The position numbers and the translations under genes are program-made. The notes beneath the pieces were generated by a model. It was given only the letters and a program-made list of their open reading frames with translations. It was not told the origin of the DNA and searched no databases. Below are positions 57,642 to 64,000 of a stretch of DNA of 64,000 nucleotides, piece by piece (within the stretch, counting starts at the first letter, position 1; every line of letters begins with the position of its first letter). Source of the stretch: Dehalococcoidales bacterium (lineage in GTDB: Bacteria; Chloroflexota; Dehalococcoidia; Dehalococcoidales; UBA5627); the NCBI GenBank assembly GCA_028707255.1, contig JAQTUQ010000003.1, positions 1-64,000 of the forward strand, written 5' to 3'.

Positions 57642-58391
57642 TTATCCTTTAGGCATTTGTTCGTTCTGGGACAGTTCACAAAGTTTTATATTGCCCCAAA
57701 CCCCCATAGCTTCATCCTTTATTATAATAACACCTTTTAATAGTCCGCTGCGCTTAGCGTAAACGATTGCCTTATCAATATCGTCTTTGGTAGTCACCAT
57801 GTTGCATATTGCCGTAGCGGCGGCGTCGGCTATCGAGGCTGAATCAGCCGTTATAACCGCTGCGTCCGCTTTTCCGAAACTGAACGAGTGACCGACAGTA
57901 CCGGAGGAAGTGCAAATGCCGAGCGGAGTATCGTTGGCTTCTATCTCTATTCCATACTTCCCGCTCAGGGATGAGTTTCCGGCATATATAGCAATAGTCC
58001 TGTTCTTTTTACTGCTTATAAAAATATCGCCACCGTTCTCGATAATCACTTCATGCGAGAATGAAAGCAGGTCTTTCCCGACAAACTCCGCAATTGCACC
58101 GGCAACCGCCGCCATAGGCCCTACATCGAATTTCTCTGAAGCTGCAATCATTTCTTTAATTATATGCGGACAACTTCCGGTTATCACCAGTGGTTTAAAC
58201 GATTCGGCAAACTCCGGATGCAATTCAATATAGCTTTCTATTTGCTTTCTGTATTTGCAAACAGAACTAATGGCTTTGCCCTTTAAATTACAGGATGTGC
58301 GTATGTATAAATCGGTTTCTTCGACAATTACACTGTAAGAAACCAGTTCCTTATCCTGTACCCAATTACGATATATCCTCGGCTGGTACAT
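57642..58391 (-). CDS. UPF0280 family protein (COG2122)
   Basis: A 249-aa protein of UPF0280, distantly related to ApbE. Signatures are KFDVGPMAAVAGAIAEFVGK, HEVIIENGGDIFIS, GICTSSGTVGHSFSFGKADA and ITADSASIADAAATAICNM. Genes of this family often sit with the COG1900 and NIL-ferredoxin genes, and the group has been linked to homocysteine formation in methanogens and other anaerobes. Its own reaction is unknown. It is 4 nt downstream of the NIL-ferredoxin gene. Confidence 0.88.
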   Translation of the reverse strand: MYQPRIYRNWVQDKELVSYSVIVEETDLYIRTSCNLKGKAISSVCKYRKQIESYIELHPEFAESFKPLVITGSCPHIIKEMIAASEKFDVGPMAAVAGAIAEFVGKDLLSFSHEVIIENGGDIFISSKKNRTIAIYAGNSSLSGKYGIEIEANDTPLGICTSSGTVGHSFSFGKADAAVITADSASIADAAATAICNMVTTKDDIDKAIVYAKRSGLLKGVIIIKDEAMGVWGNIKLCELSQNEQMPKG

Positions 58392-58395
58392 AACA

Positions 58396-58806
58396 TTAGA
58401 AGTGCAACTCCATTGCTCGCGGCGGGCAGGCTTTCAGACATAGACCGCAGGCAATACACTTGCCGGCATCGAAAGATATCAGGCGTGAGTCAGGGTCGAG
58501 TTTGAAAGCTTTTGTCGGGCAGACGGTTACACATGCGCCGCAATGTGTGCATCTCTCATCGTTTCGCAATACATTCTGACCAAGCGATTGTATGCGTACT
58601 CCTGTCTCGGTAAGGTATTTAATGCCCTTATCATAATTTGCCTGTTCGCCCCGCAGTTCGATAACCATTAATCCTTCGGCATCCGGAATAATCGATGCTT
58701 TCATAATGTTGAATTCAAGGTCATAATCTTTTATGAGATGATAGACTATAGCCCTGTCTACAAGACGAACAGGAAAGTGGAGCACTATTTTTTTTGAAAC
58801 GATCAT
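58396..58806 (-). CDS. NIL domain and 4Fe-4S ferredoxin protein
   Basis: A 136-aa protein. Residues 1-75 form a NIL domain (KKIVLHFPVRLVDRAIVYHL, LMVIELRGEQANYDKGIKYL). Residues about 78-136 form a two-cluster ferredoxin (CTHCGACVTVCPTKAF and CIACGLCLKACPPRAM). It lies 23 nt downstream of the COG1900 gene. In Methanosarcina the matching pair makes homocysteine from aspartate semialdehyde and a sulfur donor, and this protein would supply electrons or sulfur. That function is carried over from the family. Confidence 0.9.
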   Translation of the reverse strand: MIVSKKIVLHFPVRLVDRAIVYHLIKDYDLEFNIMKASIIPDAEGLMVIELRGEQANYDKGIKYLTETGVRIQSLGQNVLRNDERCTHCGACVTVCPTKAFKLDPDSRLISFDAGKCIACGLCLKACPPRAMELHF

Positions 58807-58829
58807 TAAAACGACCTCGCTTGATAAAA

Positions 58830-60038
58830 CTATTCTGTAACCGGGCGCTCTTTCAGCGGTTTTGTTTTTAAACCGGATTCAATACCCGGTAACGATTCGA
58901 CCGGCTCGGTTAAGAGAAAACGCCCGCTTTCTATCCATTCTTTCAATGTATCGGCAATGATTAAAGCGCGTGAGTAACTGGATAACGATGCCGTCGGTAT
59001 CTGCTTGCCTCCGATTTCGATTTTTCCGCTCTTTAAATCGGCATAACTTACTTCGGCAATAATATTCGCAACCATATTCGGATAATCGGAAGAATAATCG
59101 ATAACAGGTGCAATGATATCGGCATCGGTTACGGTTGTATATTCAAGTATCTCTTCGGAAAGGATGGGAATGGGAACTCCGACACCTACCGTAAGGGTGC
59201 ATCCATATCCCATCATGCTGGTACCCCTTAACCACTCAGGGCGCATCTGTTTTAAATCTCCTATAAGCGCCAGCGTACCCGAACCCCTGGTAGGAACACC
59301 CTTTTCGTTCCTGGGAGCTGACGGATTATGCTGGGTTCCCTGCCAGGCGACAAAACCGATACCTCCTCCCAAAAACACCTTGGTTCCGATACCTATAGTT
59401 TTATAGTAAGGGTCATTTAACAGAGGTGATAATTGCCCCGAAGTAGAATAATTGATATTTCCCATATTGGGTTTTAAAATTCCCATATATGTATAAATTA
59501 CTTTTCCGGATACATTTATAGCTGCATTATAGTTCTGATAAACGTTGCGCGGGTTGAACAGCACTGCTTCATTAATGTCTTTTATGTTAATCAGGGTTTC
59601 GAGTTTTTTGCGGGGATAGCAATCGGTTCCGTATGCCGTAACAGATAATCGAATATCTTTTCCGGCTACCAGTTCTTCTATTACATGTCCCCCGCCGTAA
59701 TTGAACTCCCCGGGATAAATCCTGTTTCTGGGGTCATCATCGGGAAGGGCATTGGCTCCGATCAATAAATCGGTTGCCGCCAAGCCTGCATAAGCATTGA
59801 CATCGTTAAGATAGGCTCTTCCGCCTCCCAGTTTAATACGCGGGTTGGAATGTCCGATATTAAAATAAGCTGCGGATGAACACATGGGACCGAAAGTTCC
59901 GGTAGTCACCACATCTACTTCCTGAGCCGCCTTTTTAATTCCTTTTTCTTTGGCAATCGCGATTATTTCTTCGGCATTGACGACTACAGCTTCCCCCCTG
60001 CGTATTCTATCGTTAATTTCTTCGATTGTCTTTGACAT
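58830..60038 (-). CDS. Homocysteine biosynthesis protein (DUF39/HcyBio, COG1900)
   Basis: A 402-aa protein of the DUF39 family. It shows EVDVVTTGTFGPMCSSAAYF, GHSNPRIKLGGGRAYLNDVN with GGG, and VFLGGGIGFVAWQGTQHNPS. The Cys in GPMCSS and in TDCYPRKK are the conserved family cysteines. In methanogens it forms homocysteine from aspartate semialdehyde and sulfide without the usual O-acylhomoserine step. A clear promoter lies upstream. It heads the operon with the NIL-ferredoxin, UPF0280 and rpe genes. Confidence 0.9.
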   Translation of the reverse strand: MSKTIEEINDRIRRGEAVVVNAEEIIAIAKEKGIKKAAQEVDVVTTGTFGPMCSSAAYFNIGHSNPRIKLGGGRAYLNDVNAYAGLAATDLLIGANALPDDDPRNRIYPGEFNYGGGHVIEELVAGKDIRLSVTAYGTDCYPRKKLETLINIKDINEAVLFNPRNVYQNYNAAINVSGKVIYTYMGILKPNMGNINYSTSGQLSPLLNDPYYKTIGIGTKVFLGGGIGFVAWQGTQHNPSAPRNEKGVPTRGSGTLALIGDLKQMRPEWLRGTSMMGYGCTLTVGVGVPIPILSEEILEYTTVTDADIIAPVIDYSSDYPNMVANIIAEVSYADLKSGKIEIGGKQIPTASLSSYSRALIIADTLKEWIESGRFLLTEPVESLPGIESGLKTKPLKERPVTE

Positions 60039-60366
60039 TTTACAGGCTCCTCGTGTATCTCATGTCATATTTGTAAATATAAATACAGGCTAAATATTTA
60101 AATGATAAACTCTACGAGATGGCTTGTCAATCAAAGTTCGATTGGGGCGAATATTATTACAGACCTTTTTATATTCATGCAAAGCATTATTGATGCTGTG
60201 AATATCTAAATCAGCTACGGTTACTTCATCAAAATACCATGATAAATAATCAATGGATTGATTATCAGAAAACTTTTATGTTCAGTTTTCAATTTTGTGC
60301 GGTTTATGCATAGTTTTCCAATCGAGCATCATATATAATATCTATATTGTCTGAGGGGTAGCTAAA
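60039..60366. other. Divergent promoter region
   Basis: About 330 AT-rich bases between the homocysteine operon and the PlsY-like gene. It carries the leftward promoter at 60102-60130 and a TATAAT at 60334-60339 that could serve the rightward gene with a weak -35. I see no riboswitch fold by eye. Confidence 0.6.
60102..60130 (-). promoter_or_regulatory. Promoter of the homocysteine operon
   Basis: On the minus strand: perfect TTGACA, 17 bases, TATCAT. The leader is about 55 bases, and the ribosome binding site is GAGGAG. Confidence 0.65.
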
Positions 60367-61044
60367 ATGTTATTTCCAAACATACTTTTTATAATATGCG
60401 CCTATTTTTTAGGGGCATTCCCGCACCTCCGAATACTTGCCGGATTAAAGGGAATTAAACAGGAAGGAGACCTTCATCTTGCTTTTATGGCGCAAGGCAA
60501 ACGTTTGCTTGCAGTCATAGGAGTCATCATCGATATTGCTAAAGGGATTATTGTTATAGTTATCGGCAGGCTTCTCGATTTAGACATTGCGGTAATTGCC
60601 ATCGGCGGATTGTCGGCGGTAGCCGGTCAGATGTGGCCGATATTTACTAGGTTCGAGGGTGAAAAAGGAAATAGTATCGCAGTAGGCTTTATCGCAGCCC
60701 TGACTCCCAAAGCTTTTCTGTTAATAGCCATACCTATGCTGGCAGGTGTAATCGGTAAAGTAATAAGCCCCGATAATGCAGGAAAACCTCTCAAGGAAAG
60801 ATTAAAATTTGGCGGTTCACATAGTCTGAGCTTGCCTGTGGGAATGGCGGTTGCATTTTTAATCGCACCGCTAATGAGCGCCCTTTTGGGAGAGTCTCCG
60901 GTTGTGTCCTGGTCGTATGCAGTGCTGTTTCTGCTTATCATGATAAGAAGGATAACCGCTGGGTTAAAGAGTGACCTCGTCGGCAATCCGGTTACCGCAA
61001 GTGTTATAAAGAACCGCATTCTTTACGACAGGTCTCGAGTTTAG
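60367..61044 (+). CDS. Divergent PlsY-like glycerol-3-phosphate acyltransferase homologue
   Basis: A 225-aa membrane protein with about five or six hydrophobic helices. The fold and the motif AGQMWPIFTRFEGEKGNSIA match the second conserved block of PlsY (usually HxFPxxxxFxGGKG). The first block, SxNxGATN, is missing: the same place reads KQEGDLHLAFMAQG. It also has a loop insert near residues 135-155. PlsY moves an acyl group from acyl phosphate to glycerol 3-phosphate. The lost motif makes that uncertain, and another substrate is possible. GAGGGG precedes the ATG. It stands alone, divergent from the homocysteine operon. Confidence 0.75.
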   Translation: MLFPNILFIICAYFLGAFPHLRILAGLKGIKQEGDLHLAFMAQGKRLLAVIGVIIDIAKGIIVIVIGRLLDLDIAVIAIGGLSAVAGQMWPIFTRFEGEKGNSIAVGFIAALTPKAFLLIAIPMLAGVIGKVISPDNAGKPLKERLKFGGSHSLSLPVGMAVAFLIAPLMSALLGESPVVSWSYAVLFLLIMIRRITAGLKSDLVGNPVTASVIKNRILYDRSRV

Positions 61045-61090
61045 TCTTACGTTATTAATATTCACATTATCTTAACACTGATAATATGAT

Positions 61091-62038
61091 TTAACTGGCT
61101 TTTGAAAAGCTAATCTGGATCATATCTGGATTGCCCCACACGCCTATACTGATGGAAAAACTCAGGTCGTCGATAACTCCCCTGATTAGCGTGCGCTGGC
61201 CGTTGTATTCCTGGGTGACAGTCTCTTCATAATCCTGCATATCGCTGTAAAGCGCGCGATAATATTCTATGGCTTCCTCATAAGTACCGGTATGGCTGAA
61301 TAATTTGGAGGAAATTATCGTTCCCGACGGAGGATTACTGGTACATGAGTGATATTCCGCCCACATATCACCCAATCGATACAGGTTTTGAAGCGATTCT
61401 GGGAAATCCGTATGGAAAGGATTAGAGGTAATATTAAGGGTATTGGGTAACAGCACGTACAGGTAAACTATGTTATTACCGCTCCAGTAGTCCCAGCGCG
61501 CATCGACATAGTAATCACCGATAGTTCCCACAGCATCGTAAAATGAGGAATCCTCTCTTGTTTGGAGAAGGGAATTATAATACGCGGCAATTTCTGTCTG
61601 CGTTTTATCGGTAATATAGACGACTTTATATGCGTTAACATAATATCCCATGTCGTTATAGGCAGGAAACTGTATATCCAGGGCACAAAGGTCTATAGCC
61701 AGTTTACCGTATAACGGCCAGATATCTTCAGGGTATCCATCCAGCAGGTAACCGCGGAAATTACTGTAAGGGTCAGTTGTGGTTATCGCCGTACTGGTTG
61801 AGGGAGCGGTTGTCGTTGTGCCGGAGGCGCTAACGGTAGAAGTAAATGTTATAGTTGTAGAGGAAGTAACAGTTATGGTAGTCGGGATTGATACCGTAGC
61901 AGTAATTGTGCTTGTTGTTCGTTCTGTATTTGTAAGAGTAACAGTTTCCGCCGGAGGCTTGCTACAACCTGATAGCGCTATTACGGTAAGTAAGCCTGCC
62001 AAAACGCCTGATATAACCATAGATCTGTATTTATTCAA
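61091..62038 (-). CDS. Lipoprotein with Thr-rich stalk, unknown function
   Basis: A 315-aa secreted lipoprotein. Residues 1-24 are a signal peptide with the lipobox LSGC and Cys25. A Thr/Ser-rich stalk follows (about 33-88), then a globular part with two related segments (TDKTQTEIAAYYNSLLQTRE and TGTYEEAIEYYRALYSDMQD). No family is recognised. The start is TTG with AGAGGAG upstream. The stalk is like that of the beta-helix protein at 9624-13448, so both may belong to the same kind of surface layer. Confidence 0.8.
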   Translation of the reverse strand: MNKYRSMVISGVLAGLLTVIALSGCSKPPAETVTLTNTERTTSTITATVSIPTTITVTSSTTITFTSTVSASGTTTTAPSTSTAITTTDPYSNFRGYLLDGYPEDIWPLYGKLAIDLCALDIQFPAYNDMGYYVNAYKVVYITDKTQTEIAAYYNSLLQTREDSSFYDAVGTIGDYYVDARWDYWSGNNIVYLYVLLPNTLNITSNPFHTDFPESLQNLYRLGDMWAEYHSCTSNPPSGTIISSKLFSHTGTYEEAIEYYRALYSDMQDYEETVTQEYNGQRTLIRGVIDDLSFSISIGVWGNPDMIQISFSKAS

Positions 62039-62211
62039 AATGAAGTACTCCTCTTTGTAATTATACTTGTATATGAACGTATGTTTAATTAAAGGGGAAC
62101 AGTGAATGTGCTATGCTTTATATAATAGCCAATTTTAACAGAGGGATTGCATTTCAGTCAAAATATACGATTAATTGAGTTATATTTGATATGACTTTAA
62201 TACTGTTAAGC

Positions 62212-64000
62212 TTATCCCAGTACTTCTCTTATCTTACTTTCCAGAGTTTGACGGTCGAAAGGCTTGCTAATGGAATGGAGATTATATTTCTGAAGGAAGT
62301 TTTTTACTTCGCTGTTTGAGGAATCACCGGTTGTAAACAGAACCTTTTTCGACATATACGGCTTGTCATTTACCGCTTTTTCGAATAGTTCCTGCCCGCT
62401 CATACCGGGCATCCTGATGTCTATTATAATAAGGTCGTAATTATTACCGACGATTTTTTGCATGGCTTCATACGGGTCGCCGATTGTCTCCACAGCATAA
62501 TCAGAAGTATTCAGTGTCGATTTTATGAATTGCCGTATCGTCGGTTCGTCATCAACGACAAGTACGTTTATTTTTTTAATATTATCTTTAGTTTTCAGTG
62601 ATGGAGCGGATTCAAATGATTCATCTTGTACATAACCTTGTGTTACAGGTAATTCTATTATAAAAGTAGCCCCGTTATTTACTTCGCTTTCAACGGAAAT
62701 CGTTCCGCCGTGTTCGGCGATTATTGAGCGTGACAGGCTTAAACCCAATCCTGTACCCTCACCGACAGGCTTGGTAGTAAAAAACGGCTGAAATAGCTTT
62801 TTTATATTTTCCTCTGAAATACCCAGTCCGCTATCTGAAAATGCTATTCTTATTTTATCACCGATTTTTTGGGTAACGATTTTAAGTTCGCCGGCTTTAC
62901 CTGTTTTCCTCATAGAATATTCCGCATTAATAATTAAATTCAAAAATACCTGCTGGATTTGCCCCGGGTCGATAGTAATTAGTGGTATGCCTGTATCGTA
63001 TTGTACATTTACATCGATATTATTGGTCTTGAGAACGTAATTTCGCATATTTAACGTATTTTCAATAAGCTCATTAACATTGACCATTGCTTTTGCCGGT
63101 TTATGCTGACGTGCAAAAGTAAGTAGCCTTTTAACTATATCGGCTACCCTGCGGCTGCCGTTGGCGATGATCTCTACCTGTTCCTTCATATCCTGCGGAA
63201 GTTCTCTCTCGAGCAGCATATCGGAAAAGCCGATTACACCGGTCAGCGGATTATTAATTTCATGGGCAATTCCTGCCGCCATTTCCCCTACGGAAGCAAG
63301 ACGGCTCGATATCTCAGCCTTTTCCTGAAGCAGCCGTTTTTCCTCTTCCGCTTTTTTAACCTGCGTAATATCTCTCATTATATGAACCGAGGCAATTATT
63401 TCATCCTGCGGGTTTCTGATAGGGAATGCGGTAATCTCAAAATATCGGTCGAATACGTCATAATGCAGTTCAATGGTCGATGATTCGTTAGTACTTAACA
63501 TTACCAAATGAGGGCAATTCGGTAACGGATGTTCGGTCTGATGTACTATTTGATAGCAGGTTTTTCCGGCAATATCATCGGGCTGGACGTTAAAAAGGTC
63601 GGCATATGCCTTGTTTACTCGGAGTATTTTAAAATTATTGCTTTGGAGAGAAACAGGCATGGGAATAGAATCGAATGTTATCTGCCATTCCTCAGCCGCC
63701 TGCCTTAATTTTTCTTCGGTGCGTTTACGTTCCGCAATATCTGCCGCAATCAGTATCCAGCTCCTGAGCGATATAGCAACGACAGGAGCTAATCCCTGTA
63801 TCAGAAATAAATCATCCGAAGAATATCTCTGTTTTGTAGCTTTGGGAGAAAGGCAAATGCCGCCTATTTCCTTATCGCTGGCAATAAGGGGAATTAAAAA
63901 TTCGACATTCGGATTTACTAAAACCGCTGAATTAGGGAAAATAATGCTGCTGTTACGTTCCGACAGCAGGTTTATCATTTGCTGCTGATGTTCATCTTCG
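62212..64000 (-). CDS. Hybrid sensor histidine kinase (GAF, PAS, HisKA, HATPase, receiver), partial
   Basis: The frame stays open to the right window edge (EDEHQQQ lies upstream of the track Met), so the N-terminus is missing. In order: the end of a GAF domain (LIASDKEIGGICLSPK), a PAS domain (FDSIPMPVSLQSNNFKILRV), HisKA with the phospho-His in GIAHEINNPLTGVIGF, HATPase with NLIINAEYSM and GTGLGLSLSRSIIAEHGG, and a C-terminal receiver with VLVVDDEPTIR and the phospho-Asp in IIIDIRMPGMSG. The protein is soluble as far as it can be seen. The fused receiver suggests a phosphorelay. Its signal and targets are unknown. Confidence 0.93.
   Translation of the reverse strand, partial: EDEHQQQMINLLSERNSSIIFPNSAVLVNPNVEFLIPLIASDKEIGGICLSPKATKQRYSSDDLFLIQGLAPVVAISLRSWILIAADIAERKRTEEKLRQAAEEWQITFDSIPMPVSLQSNNFKILRVNKAYADLFNVQPDDIAGKTCYQIVHQTEHPLPNCPHLVMLSTNESSTIELHYDVFDRYFEITAFPIRNPQDEIIASVHIMRDITQVKKAEEEKRLLQEKAEISSRLASVGEMAAGIAHEINNPLTGVIGFSDMLLERELPQDMKEQVEIIANGSRRVADIVKRLLTFARQHKPAKAMVNVNELIENTLNMRNYVLKTNNIDVNVQYDTGIPLITIDPGQIQQVFLNLIINAEYSMRKTGKAGELKIVTQKIGDKIRIAFSDSGLGISEENIKKLFQPFFTTKPVGEGTGLGLSLSRSIIAEHGGTISVESEVNNGATFIIELPVTQGYVQDESFESAPSLKTKDNIKKINVLVVDDEPTIRQFIKSTLNTSDYAVETIGDPYEAMQKIVGNNYDLIIIDIRMPGMSGQELFEKAVNDKPYMSKKVLFTTGDSSNSEVKNFLQKYNLHSISKPFDRQTLESKIREVLG

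Overview
The window looks like a chromosomal segment of a Chloroflexota bacterium, most likely of the class Dehalococcoidia. The main evidence is a fused mannosyl-3-phosphoglycerate synthase/phosphatase (the mgsD architecture known from Dehalococcoides). Supporting context is a ribF-tyrS-aminotransferase-serA-pdxT block beside rpoBC, a COG1900/NIL-ferredoxin/UPF0280 homocysteine module, and no sign of outer-membrane or peptidoglycan genes. The assignment is inference from gene content. No rRNA, tRNA, CRISPR array, integrase or insertion-sequence transposase was recognised.

Layout. 1-8814 (minus): one long surface-glycan operon. It holds a complete GDP-D-glycero-alpha-D-manno-heptose route (GmhA-, HddA-, GmhB- and HddC-like), a small transaldolase that could supply its sedoheptulose 7-phosphate precursor, two family-2 glycosyltransferases, a sugar epimerase, a Gfo/Idh oxidoreductase, an unrecognised protein and a nucleotide-sugar dehydrogenase cut by the window edge. 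8815-9623: non-coding, with a strong promoter. 9624-13448 (plus): a large beta-helix surface protein with a Thr-rich stalk and a C-terminal membrane anchor. 13568-16640 (minus): a three-gene NADH-oxidising diaphorase with no catalytic partner in view. 17287-19350 (plus): mgsD. 19493-24177 (minus): gap, a 2-hydroxyacyl-CoA dehydratase-like protein, a solitary TcmP-like protein, eno and a LOG-like protein. 24392-26462 (minus): an AT-rich pair of unknown genes, one with a PD-(D/E)xK nuclease-like signature. 26680-30685: pth, and divergently ligA and a DUF1015 gene. 31093-36549 (minus): pdxT, serA, a class V aminotransferase, tyrS and ribF.

36550-44806 (plus): rpoB-rpoC behind tandem promoters, one overlapped by a perfect 13-bp inverted repeat, and closed by a strong terminator. 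44857-49658: a pilin-like gene, a LuxR-type regulator, a prepilin peptidase interrupted by an in-frame stop, two small genes, and about 2 kb of dispersed and tandem repeats. 49659-52144 (plus): a GH3-family enzyme paired with a ThiF/E1-like protein. 52299-54869: a 7TM-GAF-GGDEF-HD-GYP signalling protein. 54984-57637: transketolase, convergent with ribulose-phosphate epimerase. 57642-60038 (minus): the homocysteine module. 60367-64000: a divergent PlsY-like protein, a lipoprotein and the 3' part of a hybrid histidine kinase gene.

How the genes fit together: gap, eno, tkt, rpe and the small transaldolase give fragments of glycolysis and the non-oxidative pentose phosphate pathway. These could feed heptose and serine synthesis (serA plus the aminotransferase). 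mgsD would make the compatible solute mannosylglycerate, which suggests a saline or osmotically variable habitat (inference). The best candidates for undescribed biology are the AT-rich nuclease-like pair (24392-26462), the GH3/E1-like pair (49659-52144) and the palindrome-covered rpoBC promoter.
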